Assembly: GCA_019118365.1 (NCBI GenBank)
Contig: DWZA01000053.1
Location: 1-64,000 of the forward strand
Length of the DNA: 64,000 nt
Direction of reading: 5' to 3'
From: Candidatus Lachnoclostridium stercoravium
GTDB taxonomy: Bacteria > Bacillota > Clostridia > Lachnospirales > Lachnospiraceae
This document shows positions 9,450-18,371 of this stretch, one piece after another; position 1 is the first letter of the stretch; every line of letters starts with the position of its first letter. Made by a program: the position numbers and the translations under genes. A model generated the notes under the pieces. That model had not been told where the DNA came from. It ran no database searches and saw nothing but the letters and a program-made list of their open reading frames with translations.

Positions 9450-9766
9450 GTTAAAGTTCAGCCGTGCGCCAGAATATATGATAGTAACAGTTCAGGACGG
9501 CACATCTTCTTGCCCGGCCAGGGCCGGGCAAGAAGCATCGGATGTCCATCCAATGTGAAAACAGGGGCAAAAGCATGCTTATAAGCAAGCTTAATGCCTG
9601 TTTTTGCCCCTGTTTTCCCGCCGTCATGAACTGTTACATATGGTAAAGAGCGTTACAAGCTTGCTTGTAAAAGCGATTTAACATATATCCTGGCATAGGG
9701 ATGACATCCCAGGCTTTCCTCCAGCACATTCTGTGCTGGAGGGAAGATACACGGCTGAACTTTTAC
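9450..9766 (-). mobile_element. family A palindromic element copy 2, interrupted by a family B element
   Basis: Ends GTTAAAGTTCAGCCGTG / CACGGCTGAACTTTTAC; 317 nt minus 154-nt insert minus one 8-bp duplication = 155 nt. Confidence 0.9.
9484..9637 (+). mobile_element. 154-nt palindromic element, family B copy 1, nested in family A
   Basis: GTAACAGTTCAGGACGG / CCGTCATGAACTGTTAC ends, flanked by ATATGATA (9476-9483) and ATATGGTA (9638-9645). Confidence 0.88.
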
Positions 9767-9782
9767 AAAATGCCTGTTCAGA

Positions 9783-10727
9783 ATGGAGAAATTAATGGAA
9801 CTTACACTTTCCCTGATCCAGCAGATCATAAAACTTTTTCTGATGGTCTTCATGGGCTATGCCGTCGTCAAACTTCGCGTCATGAAAAGCAGCGACAGCA
9901 TGGTCTTATCCAAAGCCGTCCTCTATATCATTATACCCTGCGTTATGATCAGCGCGTTCCAGACGGAATTTTCTCCGGAAAAGATGCACGGTCTGCTCTT
10001 AGCCATAGGAGCCGGCATCCTGACCCAGGCTCTTTTGCTTGTTCTCACCGTAGTGATCCGGAAGCCTCTTCGCATGAGCCTGGTGGAATGGACGTCTGTT
10101 TATTATTCAAATTCCGGAAACTTCATCATTCCTCTCGTCACCTCCCTGCTCGGCCCGGAATGGGTGCTGTATGCCAGCGGTTTTCTTGCGGTCCAGACGA
10201 TCATGCAGTGGACCCATCTGAAAAATGCGTTCAGTCATGAAAATCTGATCAGCTGGAAAGCGATCTTCGGAAATCTGAACCTGATCTCCATCTTTGCAGG
10301 GCTTATCCTGTTTTTCCTCCAGATCCGCCTTCCCGCGGTAGCTAACGAAACTCTGAAATCTGTAGGAGATATGATCGGCCCACTTTCCATGATCGTCACA
10401 GGCATGCTCATGGGAAATATTGACCTGAAGGCTGTTTTCACCAATAAACGCCTGTACTTTATCGCTTTTATGAGACTTGTGGCCTATCCCGCCGCAGCTC
10501 TGGTCATCCTTTTTGCCAGCCGCCTCGCTTATCTTCTTCCGGACGGCAAGATGATCCTTCTTGTCACCTTTCTCGCTCTTCTGACTCCCGCCGCTTCTAC
10601 GGTCACTCAGATGGCGCAGGTATACGGTGAAGACAGTGAGTACGCAGGCGCCATCGGAGTGATCACCACGCTTTTGTGTATCTTTACCATGCCTGTTTTT
10701 GTATTTTTATACCAGGCCGTGATCTGA
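9783..10727 (+). CDS. AEC family (auxin efflux carrier-like) transporter
   Basis: 10-TM architecture; YYSNSGNFIIPL and LLTPAASTVTQMAQVYG motifs. Confidence 0.85.
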   Translation: MEKLMELTLSLIQQIIKLFLMVFMGYAVVKLRVMKSSDSMVLSKAVLYIIIPCVMISAFQTEFSPEKMHGLLLAIGAGILTQALLLVLTVVIRKPLRMSLVEWTSVYYSNSGNFIIPLVTSLLGPEWVLYASGFLAVQTIMQWTHLKNAFSHENLISWKAIFGNLNLISIFAGLILFFLQIRLPAVANETLKSVGDMIGPLSMIVTGMLMGNIDLKAVFTNKRLYFIAFMRLVAYPAAALVILFASRLAYLLPDGKMILLVTFLALLTPAASTVTQMAQVYGEDSEYAGAIGVITTLLCIFTMPVFVFLYQAVI

Positions 10728-10746
10728 AAGGCATAAATTCCAATAG

Positions 10747-10780
10747 TATCATATATCCTAGCGCACGGCCGAACTGTTAC
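10747..10780 (+). repeat. solo right end of family A element
   Basis: TATCATATATCCTAGCGCACGGCCGAACTGTTAC matches the 3' terminal 34 nt of full copies with 2 substitutions. Confidence 0.75.
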
Positions 10781-10850
10781 TTTCAATAAGCAGAATTTTC
10801 TGGATTATAGTTGCATTTTAAAGATTTTCTGGTATAATACTATATGGTTC

Positions 10851-10924
10851 CGGGGTATGGCGTAGCTTGGTAGCGCGCTCGGCTGGGGGCCGAGAGGTCG
10901 CAGGTTCAAATCCTGTTGCCCCGA
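10851..10924 (+). tRNA. tRNA-Pro (anticodon GGG)
   Basis: Cloverleaf: acceptor CGGGGTA/TGCCCCG, anticodon arm CTCGG-CTGGGGG-CCGAG, T-loop GGTTCAAATCC. Confidence 0.93.
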
Positions 10925-10927
10925 TGA

Positions 10928-10959
10928 GAAAAGCCTTGATCTGTCAGGGCTTTTTTTGT
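10928..10959 (+). terminator. Rho-independent terminator after tRNA-Pro
   Basis: AAAGCCTTGA-tctg-TCAGGGCTTTTTTT hairpin with T run. Confidence 0.75.
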
Positions 10960-11019
10960 TTACTGAGATTTAATTCATTTTTTATGGATTTTTTTCCAAA
11001 TTTATAATATAATAGTAGA

Positions 11020-11122
11020 AATTTCTTTTAACAAATTATGACTACTCCATTATGTGCCAGCAGATACTGTGATCGCGGTAAGCAGTGTCTGCTGGCGCAC
11101 AGCTGATTTGTTGCAGGAAATT
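11020..11122 (+). promoter_or_regulatory. structured 5' leader of citrate synthase gene
   Basis: Long-range pairings AATTTC/GAAATT, AACAAAT/ATTTGTT and an inner arm GTGCCAGCAGA.ACTG/CAGT.TCTGCTGGCGCAC between a TATAAT-like box and the RBS. Confidence 0.5.
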
Positions 11123-11150
11123 CATATTTTTAGAAAAGGGGTGGTTCGTA

Positions 11151-12506
11151 ATGAACAAAACTGAATTTTTGAACACCATAGATTCTTTCGCCGACATCTG
11201 TGTCCAGAATGGAAAGATCGATACTTCCCTCTATGAGAAATATGATGTCCAGAGAGGCCTGCGAGATAAAAACGGCAACGGTGTTGTTTCCGGTCTCACC
11301 AAGATCTCTACCATCGAGGCCAGCAAGATCGTCGACGGCAAAAAGGTTCCGTGCGAAGGCCGCCTGTTCTACAGAGGATATGATATCAAAGAATTGGTAA
11401 AAGGCGCTACAAAAAATGATGGTTTTGGATTTGAAGAGATTTCTTATCTACTGCTTTTCGGAAATCTTCCGACAAAAGAACAATTGACAAATTTTTCAGA
11501 TATCCTCTCACGCAGCAGAACCCTTCCTACTAATTTTGTCCGCGATGTTATCATGAAGGCTCCCAGCCGCGATATGATGAATTCTCTTTCACGAAGTGTC
11601 TTAACTCTTGCTTCTTATGATCCGTTGGTTTCTGACATTTCTATTCCCAATGTTCTGCGTCAATGTCTGATGCTGATCAGTCTGTTTCCTGTTTTGGCCG
11701 TATACGGCTACCATGCGTATAATCACTATGAGAAGGGTGGAAGTATGTACATCCATCGCCCGGACCGGAGGCTCTCCACATCACAGAACCTTCTCCGGCT
11801 TCTGCGCCCGGATATGCGTTATACTTCTCTGGAAGCCCATGTGCTGGACCTTGCGCTGATCCTTCATATGGAGCATGGCGGCGGAAATAACTCTACTTTT
11901 ACGACCCATGTAGTAACGTCCTCCGGAACAGATACATACGCGACCATGACCGCCGCTCTGTCTTCTCTGAAAGGCCCGCGCCACGGCGGCGCCAACATCA
12001 AGGTTGTAGAGATGATGAACGATCTGCGGGAGCAGGTAACAGATGTAAAAGATGAAGACGCAGTCCGCGATTATCTTAAAAAGCTCCTCCATAAAGAGGC
12101 TTTCGACAAGAAAGGTCTGATCTATGGCATGGGCCATGCCGTTTATTCCAAATCAGACCCAAGAGCTGAAGTCCTGAAAAGCTTTGTAGAAAAGCTGTCT
12201 ACAGAAAAAGGACGCCATGACGACTTTAATCTTTATTCTATGGTAGAGCGCCTTGCTCCTGAAGTAATTGCCGATGAACGCCGGATCTATAAAGGCGTCA
12301 GCGCAAATGTGGACTTTTTCAGCGGCTTTGTATACAGCATGCTGGATATCCCGCTGGAGCTCTTTACGCCTATCTTCGCTATCGCAAGGATCGTAGGCTG
12401 GAGCGCGCACCGTATCGAAGAGCTGATCAATATGGACAAGATCATCCGTCCTGCATATATCAGCGTTATGCCGAATACAGACTACATTCCTATGGACGAG
12501 CGATAA
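11151..12506 (+). CDS. citrate synthase
   Basis: LFYRGYDIKELV, EHGGGNNSTFTTHV, GPRHGGANIKV, GMGHAVYSKSDPRA motifs; RBS AAAAGGGGTGG before ATG 11151. Confidence 0.9.
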   Translation: MNKTEFLNTIDSFADICVQNGKIDTSLYEKYDVQRGLRDKNGNGVVSGLTKISTIEASKIVDGKKVPCEGRLFYRGYDIKELVKGATKNDGFGFEEISYLLLFGNLPTKEQLTNFSDILSRSRTLPTNFVRDVIMKAPSRDMMNSLSRSVLTLASYDPLVSDISIPNVLRQCLMLISLFPVLAVYGYHAYNHYEKGGSMYIHRPDRRLSTSQNLLRLLRPDMRYTSLEAHVLDLALILHMEHGGGNNSTFTTHVVTSSGTDTYATMTAALSSLKGPRHGGANIKVVEMMNDLREQVTDVKDEDAVRDYLKKLLHKEAFDKKGLIYGMGHAVYSKSDPRAEVLKSFVEKLSTEKGRHDDFNLYSMVERLAPEVIADERRIYKGVSANVDFFSGFVYSMLDIPLELFTPIFAIARIVGWSAHRIEELINMDKIIRPAYISVMPNTDYIPMDER

Positions 12507-12535
12507 ACAGATATAAGCAGCGCCGCGCAAAAATA

Positions 12536-12591
12536 ATAGCCCTATGTGCTGCAGACACTCCAGAAAGAGCGTTTGCAGCACATAGGGCTAT
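12536..12591 (+). terminator. perfect inverted repeat downstream of citrate synthase (terminator-like or processing hairpin)
   Basis: ATAGCCCTATGTGCTGCA ... TGCAGCACATAGGGCTAT, 18-bp perfect stem; no long T run. Confidence 0.6.
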
Positions 12592-12636
12592 GTTAGTTAT
12601 ATCTAAGGACAGGACCGGCCGCCCTCAGAAAATTTT

Positions 12637-13149
12637 TTACAGATTCTTACCGCAGCATTTCTTATATTTCTTGCCGCTTCCGCATGGACACGGATCGTTC
12701 GGATATACTTTCTTTGTCTCGCGGCGGACTGTTCCGGAAGCCTTCTGCTCTTTGTACAGCTCTTTTCTTCTCTCCTCGGAAAGAATGCTGTCCCACTGAG
12801 GAAGTCCGTACAGCCAGCTTGCCTTTGCCTCTACCATATTGTAGTACAGCTTCTCCGGATCGATCTCGATCTTAACCGGCGTATCCTCTTCCATGGTATC
12901 GATCGGGTTCTCGTATCCCTTTAAACTTTCATTGATCCCGTCCAGGAAACCAGTCATGATCAGCACTTCCGTCTCATACTTATCAGCCAGTTCCTTTACT
13001 GTGCCTTCGATCACCTGAGTCGGATCAGAAAGGATCTTCTCATAGATTCCCTTTTCAATCTGGAAATACCTTGTCCATAACTCTTCACGCTTTTTTTCGT
13101 CCAGGCCGTCACCATAGGCCAGGTTTCTCCAAGTCTCTAAAATAGCCAT
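12637..13149 (-). CDS. SEC-C metal-binding motif protein
   Basis: C-terminal [22 protein letters not shown] motif. Confidence 0.85.
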   Translation of the reverse strand: MAILETWRNLAYGDGLDEKKREELWTRYFQIEKGIYEKILSDPTQVIEGTVKELADKYETEVLIMTGFLDGINESLKGYENPIDTMEEDTPVKIEIDPEKLYYNMVEAKASWLYGLPQWDSILSEERRKELYKEQKASGTVRRETKKVYPNDPCPCGSGKKYKKCCGKNL

Positions 13150-13377
13150 CGTATAACTCCATCCTTTTACATAATTTCACAGTAGTTCTTGTCCTATAGG
13201 AACTTCAACTGCCAGTATACAACAGAACATGAGAATTTGCAAAATATTTTTTCTGGAATATGAATAAACTTCAAAGTTCTGCCAATACTATTAACAGTTA
13301 CAAAAGATAACAGAATACTTATCCTCCCCTTTTTGATACCCTGTTTGTTAGCTTCGTGCAGCAGACGGGGTATTTTT

Positions 13378-13802
13378 TACAGTAAAAGCTCCGGACGGCG
13401 ACAATACGGACCGCATGCCCCGCATGCAGGGACGTATTGGCATCGGACGGACTAAGGAGTATGAGCAAGCAGGCCGACAGGCCGGATTGCGAATGCTTCT
13501 GGCGATTGTGGCGTGCCGCAGGCACAAAACAATCGGCTTTTACTGTATCTATGAAAGTTCTGCCAAGCGGCTGTGCATGCCGCGTGCTCGCACGCAGGAA
13601 TGCACAGACATTTGGCAACCAGGACGGCATGAGGAAGCAGGCCGACAGGCCGGATTCCGAATGTCGGCAGTGATTGCAAAGTGCCACCGGCACGCAGCAA
13701 TCAACTTTCATAGCATGCAAAACCAAAGCTCCGGACGGCGACGATACGGACCGCATGCCCCGCATGCAGGGACGTATCGACATCGGACGGACTAAGGAGT
13801 AT
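13378..13802. repeat. tandem array of about 165-169-nt multi-hairpin units (2 complete plus 1 truncated)
   Basis: Unit 1 13378-13546 closed by TACAGTAAAAGC/GCTTTTACTGTA; unit 2 13549-13713 closed by CTATGAAAGTT/AACTTTCATAG; unit 3 (from about 13725) truncated at 13802; internal arms show compensatory substitutions. Confidence 0.85.
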
Positions 13803-13808
13803 GCGCTT

Positions 13809-13982
13809 CTATCCGATCAGCGAGTATTCCAGCATCTCATACCTCAGCCTTGTTCCTTCTTCGATCTCCGGCGGAAGCAGGGCTCTCGCCACGGTCTTAA
13901 GCTCTTCGCTTTCTTCATCTGTCCGTTTCAGCTCCGCGTAATCCCCGTTAATGCTGACAACAATATACTCGTATGGTCCCAT
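13809..13982 (-). CDS. small conserved-looking protein (DUF3006-like)
   Basis: MGPYEYIVVSINGDYAELKRTDEESEELKTVARALLPPEIEEGTRLRYEM; short beta-rich pattern. Confidence 0.5.
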   Translation of the reverse strand: MGPYEYIVVSINGDYAELKRTDEESEELKTVARALLPPEIEEGTRLRYEMLEYSLIG

Positions 13983-13986
13983 ATCT

Positions 13987-14904
13987 TTATCCCTTCTTTC
14001 CCATTTTTTCCACTTCATCCCGATCCGGGATCGACGGCGCCGCTCCCGGCCTTGATACTGCGATGGCGGACGCCCTGGCTCCGTGGTCCAAAGCCTCTTC
14101 TATGGACTCTCCCCGCGCGATCCCGCCGATAAAATATCCGGTAAACGTATCGCCGGCAGCCGTAGTATCTGCCACCGGGACCTTATAGATCTCCTGCTTT
14201 GCGATAAAATCTCCCTTTTTATACATGGATCCCTCTCCGCCCAGAGTCAGGACGATCTGCGCATCTGGAAATCTTCTGGAAATCTGATCCAGCAGTTCTT
14301 CCTTTGATGCTGCATCCTCCTCTATGCCGCAGATACCTGCCGCTTCGATCTCGTTCAGCAAAAAACAATCCACATATTCCAGGGGATATCCGGCGATCTT
14401 TTCATCCATGGGCGAAGGGTTCAGGAATATCTTCATGCCTTTTTCATGGGCCTTTTCCATAATATACCCGATTTGGCTGATCTCATTTTGCAGGATCAGA
14501 AAATCTCCCGCCTCAAAATCCTTCAGGACTTCATCCGCCATCTCTTCTGTGACAGCCTGGTTCGCTCCTCCAAAAAGCAGGATGCAGTTCTGCCCCGTCC
14601 GGTCCCTTTGTATGATCGCATGGCCGGTCTTTACAGGCAGCCGGGCCGTAAACGATATGTCCACCCCTGCCTCTTCCAACTGTGTTAATAAAAAATCCCC
14701 GTCTTCTTTTCCGACCGCTCCCGCGTGATACACCAGGATCCCGCTTCCCGCCAGGGCTTTGCTTAAAGCGATCGATTGGTTTAATCCTTTTCCGCCGCTG
14801 AACACTTCCAGCTTCTCCGAAGAGATCGTCTCTCCGCCCCGTACAAAATGATCCACGCTGTATACGTTATCAATATTCAGAGAACCAAAATCCAATACCT
14901 TCAT
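13987..14904 (-). CDS. PfkB/ribokinase family carbohydrate kinase
   Basis: GGKGLNQSIALSKA and DTTAAGDTFTGYFIGG motifs. Confidence 0.9.
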   Translation of the reverse strand: MKVLDFGSLNIDNVYSVDHFVRGGETISSEKLEVFSGGKGLNQSIALSKALAGSGILVYHAGAVGKEDGDFLLTQLEEAGVDISFTARLPVKTGHAIIQRDRTGQNCILLFGGANQAVTEEMADEVLKDFEAGDFLILQNEISQIGYIMEKAHEKGMKIFLNPSPMDEKIAGYPLEYVDCFLLNEIEAAGICGIEEDAASKEELLDQISRRFPDAQIVLTLGGEGSMYKKGDFIAKQEIYKVPVADTTAAGDTFTGYFIGGIARGESIEEALDHGARASAIAVSRPGAAPSIPDRDEVEKMGKKG

Positions 14905-14922
14905 GTCTGTCCCTCCCTGTAC

Positions 14923-15408
14923 TTATACGATCCCCTTTGACCGGAAAAACTCCTTCACCGTCTCATCCCACAGCCCGTCCATGGTCTTATCCATCGTAAA
15001 GGTCTTCATCGACAGCCCGGTAATGCAGGCAAGCTCCCGGTTTTCATACCGGATGTTCAGATACATGCCCTCTATGTCTTCCCCGCGGACCGCCCCGCCG
15101 GACTGCCCGGCTACCTTGCAGACATCCTTTGGCGCCAGCTTCAGGATAATGTGGAAGCTTTCCGGAAGCCGTTTTCCCCGGATCAGGGAAAAGCATATAG
15201 GACGGATCGTTCTCCAGTAGGAATATTCCTCTATCTGGTTCTCTTCCAGTTCTTCCTCTGTGAAATATCCGTGGCGGATCCTGCCGTCTATAGAAAATGA
15301 ATTGTATGTAACGACCTTTGCCTCCTTCAGCAGGAAGCTGTCAAATGTCTCTTTTACAAAAAGCTGGGAGGTAAATCCCCGTATATCCTCTATCTGAAAT
15401 GCCGTCAT
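14923..15408 (-). CDS. DUF5721-like conserved hypothetical protein
   Basis: Complete ORF between pfkB-type gene and lipoprotein; family assignment tentative. Confidence 0.5.
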   Translation of the reverse strand: MTAFQIEDIRGFTSQLFVKETFDSFLLKEAKVVTYNSFSIDGRIRHGYFTEEELEENQIEEYSYWRTIRPICFSLIRGKRLPESFHIILKLAPKDVCKVAGQSGGAVRGEDIEGMYLNIRYENRELACITGLSMKTFTMDKTMDGLWDETVKEFFRSKGIV

Positions 15409-15426
15409 CCATCGTCACCATCCCGT

Positions 15427-16866
15427 TTAATAAGAATATATCAGTTCCGGCTGGTTTCCGCCGATCTCCATGGTATAAAAATCCGAACGGGTGCGGCTGT
15501 AACCTTCTCTCCATCCGATATCCGCGCCGGCGTCTCTGGCGCTAGTCTCCACGGTAAAGAACAGTTCTCTTCCCAGGATCTCTGCGTCTTTTATAAGGAC
15601 AATCTGCGATGCGTCCCCGCCTTCTGTAAGTCCTACTGCGGCCGCCGTCTCTTCAGGGATCAGTACCTCATAATCCGCCTCATTTTCCATAATCCGTGAA
15701 ACGGTTCCATCCAGATACACAAAGGATCCCTGCCTGCTTAACGGGAAAGCGATCTGCAGTGTCTCGCCGGTATCCATGCTCTTCATCGTGCATCCGCCAT
15801 AAACGCTGTCATCCCAGTATCCGATATAAGATCCTACCATCTCGTTATCCGGCCCGATATAGTAGATCAGCACGTCGTCTTCATAAGGCGCCGCCAGAAA
15901 TTCCTCCGCCTGGATGATCCCAGGTTCCACGCATTCCATATGGCCGCTTCCGTCTGTCTTTACGCTGTTGATCCCGCCTGTCTGGAAAAATCCGCCTGTT
16001 CCCGCGTAGCAGCCATAGGAATAGTACAGAGTGTCCCCGATCTGCGTGATCTCCGTCACATAAGAGCCGGCGCCGTATTCTTCGTCGATGGAACAGCGGT
16101 CGATCTCTTTCGGAAGGTCCGTTCCATCAGTCCTCAGCTGATACAGGACCAGCTCCCCGGTAGCGCTGTCTGCTGCTGAAAAATAGACGCAGCCGCCGAT
16201 GGTCCCCGCATATGTGGCAAAGCCTTCAAATACCGGATATACGCCGCCGCTTCTTACATCGACGACAGATATGCCCTGAGTAGGCGAAAGGCGCTGGGCG
16301 ATCACAGTTCCCGCTTCATCGTCTGCAGCCCAGATATCCATGCCCGTATAGTCCACGCGGTCCCCTCCCGACAGATCCACAGAATAAAAATCGGAAGATC
16401 CATTCTGGAGATATATCCTGTCTCCCGCCACGTAAATATCGCCATTGCCGGCGCCGGTAAATATCACTTCTTCCGTCCCGTCGGCATACCGGCAGACCAG
16501 CTCATTCTCCACATTGGGATCATAGGGGAAATAACCGAACAATCCGCTGCTGTTCTTACTTTCCGGAGAATACCTCCAATAATACCTGTTCCCGTGGTAC
16601 CCAACGACTGTGCCGCCATTATTTTCCACCGGGTCTTCCTCCGGCAGGATCTCTTCTTCCGCTTCTTCCGTTTCTTCTTCGGCTTCCTCCTGGGTTTCTT
16701 CCCGGCCGTCTTCGTCGTCCTTTTCCTCTTCTTCCTCCAGGTCCTGCCGCGCTTCCTGCGCGCTTTCCCCCAGGCCTGTCAGATCAAGGACTTTGTCTTT
16801 CAGACCGCAGCCGCAAAGACACGCGGCGGCCGCCGCCGGTATGAGCCATTTTTTCCAGTTTACCAT
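15427..16866 (-). CDS. hypothetical lipoprotein (beta-propeller-like repeats)
   Basis: Lipobox AAAAACLCGCG; acidic linker; repeated YSVDLSGGDRV/YFSAADS-type repeats. Confidence 0.65.
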   Translation of the reverse strand: MVNWKKWLIPAAAAACLCGCGLKDKVLDLTGLGESAQEARQDLEEEEEKDDEDGREETQEEAEEETEEAEEEILPEEDPVENNGGTVVGYHGNRYYWRYSPESKNSSGLFGYFPYDPNVENELVCRYADGTEEVIFTGAGNGDIYVAGDRIYLQNGSSDFYSVDLSGGDRVDYTGMDIWAADDEAGTVIAQRLSPTQGISVVDVRSGGVYPVFEGFATYAGTIGGCVYFSAADSATGELVLYQLRTDGTDLPKEIDRCSIDEEYGAGSYVTEITQIGDTLYYSYGCYAGTGGFFQTGGINSVKTDGSGHMECVEPGIIQAEEFLAAPYEDDVLIYYIGPDNEMVGSYIGYWDDSVYGGCTMKSMDTGETLQIAFPLSRQGSFVYLDGTVSRIMENEADYEVLIPEETAAAVGLTEGGDASQIVLIKDAEILGRELFFTVETSARDAGADIGWREGYSRTRSDFYTMEIGGNQPELIYSY

Positions 16867-16985
16867 AAGCCTTCCTTTCTCTTTCCTGTATTTTCGCGCC
16901 AGTTCCCATGTCTGCCGGACATTGGAACTGCTGCGCGATCATTCTGCTCCTCCTATCTTATCATACCTGGGACTAAAATTCCACC

Positions 16986-18284
16986 TTAGTGTTCCATCAT
17001 GTTTTCAATGAATATCCCATATCCTTTCGTGCTGTCCTGGATGAATACGTGGGTGACCGCCCCGATCAGCTTTCCATCCTGGATGATCGGGCTGCCGCTC
17101 ATTCCCTGGACGATGCCGCCGGTGAGAGCCAGAAGCTCTTCGTCCACCACCTTGATGACCATGCCCTTGCTCTTATGGGGGCTGTTGTAATCCACTTTCT
17201 GGATCTCGATCCTGTAATCCTTCACTTCTCCGGAAACGCTGCTGCGGATAAACGCCTCTCCCTTGTGGATATCCTGACGGTAGCCGATCTCCATCGGCTC
17301 TCCCTGGAGGCTTTTGCTGAAACGGTCGTTTACCGTGCCAAAGATCCCTTCTCCCGTATTCGCTTCTATATGGCCCAGCTGGGAACCAGGCCCATAATAG
17401 ATCACTCCTGAAAGGACTCCAGGCTTTCCGGAACTTCCCTTTTCAATTCCCAGGATCTTTGTATCATACAGATCTCCCTCTTCAATTTCTACCACCTCGC
17501 CGGTATCGCTGTCGCTGATCCCATGGCCCAGGGCGCCGAACCTGCCGTTCAGATCCACATATGTCATAGTGCCGATCCCCTGAGTATCGTCTCTCACCCA
17601 TACGCCCATTTTATAGTCCCCTTCTTCTGTGTACACCGGATTCAGTTTGACCTGTATCTCTTCTCCTTCCCTGCGGACCGTAAGGACTGCATCCTGATCT
17701 CTGTTTTCATTGATCTTCTGGACCAGGGTTTCCTTATCGGAAATAGAGACGCCGTTGATAGCCTCAATGTAGTCCCCGGATTTTAAGATCCCGGCAGCCG
17801 GCTCCGCCGATTCTCCTGTGCCTGTCCGGACTTCTCCTGTCCCGATCACCATGATCCCTTCCGATCTCAGGTATATCCCAACCGGAAGTCCGCAGGGAAC
17901 CGCGTATTTTTCGTCTACTACGTCCACCTGGATGTCCTTGAACTTGATCAGGCCAAAGAGCTTTACCCCCAGCTTATAGCTTCCCAGATCCTTTCCCTCT
18001 ATGGAAAATGATTCTCCGGACGTGATGTGGATCTGGTCCGCCGGTATATCGGAGCCGTTTCCCAATACCACCTCTTCGCTTTCACTGTACAGCGTCGTAT
18101 CCAGAAGTCCTGGAAAGGAAAAGATCTCTTTTTCATTTTCCACCACGCTCAGCCGGTCCGGCACCATCCTGCCCACATAATGCCAGGTAAAACCTATACA
18201 GAAGATCAGGCTGACCACAAAAAGCGCCGCCATCCTCCTGCGAAACCTCTTTCTTCCCGTCACACCGCATACCTCCTCATCCAT
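16986..18284 (-). CDS. spoIVB: SpoIVB peptidase (PDZ + S55 protease)
   Basis: PDZ domain; GIGTMTYVDLNGRFGALGHGI and GGIVQGMSGSPIIQDGKLIGAVTHVF motifs. Confidence 0.93.
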   Translation of the reverse strand: MDEEVCGVTGRKRFRRRMAALFVVSLIFCIGFTWHYVGRMVPDRLSVVENEKEIFSFPGLLDTTLYSESEEVVLGNGSDIPADQIHITSGESFSIEGKDLGSYKLGVKLFGLIKFKDIQVDVVDEKYAVPCGLPVGIYLRSEGIMVIGTGEVRTGTGESAEPAAGILKSGDYIEAINGVSISDKETLVQKINENRDQDAVLTVRREGEEIQVKLNPVYTEEGDYKMGVWVRDDTQGIGTMTYVDLNGRFGALGHGISDSDTGEVVEIEEGDLYDTKILGIEKGSSGKPGVLSGVIYYGPGSQLGHIEANTGEGIFGTVNDRFSKSLQGEPMEIGYRQDIHKGEAFIRSSVSGEVKDYRIEIQKVDYNSPHKSKGMVIKVVDEELLALTGGIVQGMSGSPIIQDGKLIGAVTHVFIQDSTKGYGIFIENMMEH

Positions 18285-18371
18285 TGCACTGATAAGACAT
18301 AGAAAAAAGGAGCACGTTGTTTCATGCTCCTTTTCTAGTATGCGATATTTCAGGAAATTTAAGCTGTCAGA

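Noticed and set aside
13319-13795. Overlapping ORFs on both strands across the 13.4-kb repeat
   Set aside because: Open frames are by-products of GC-rich palindromic repeats. Substitutions preserve stems rather than one reading frame.
13378-13802. Possible CRISPR array
   Set aside because: Units are about 165 nt with 2-nt junctions and strong internal hairpins. No 25-40-nt direct repeats with unique spacers and no cas genes nearby.
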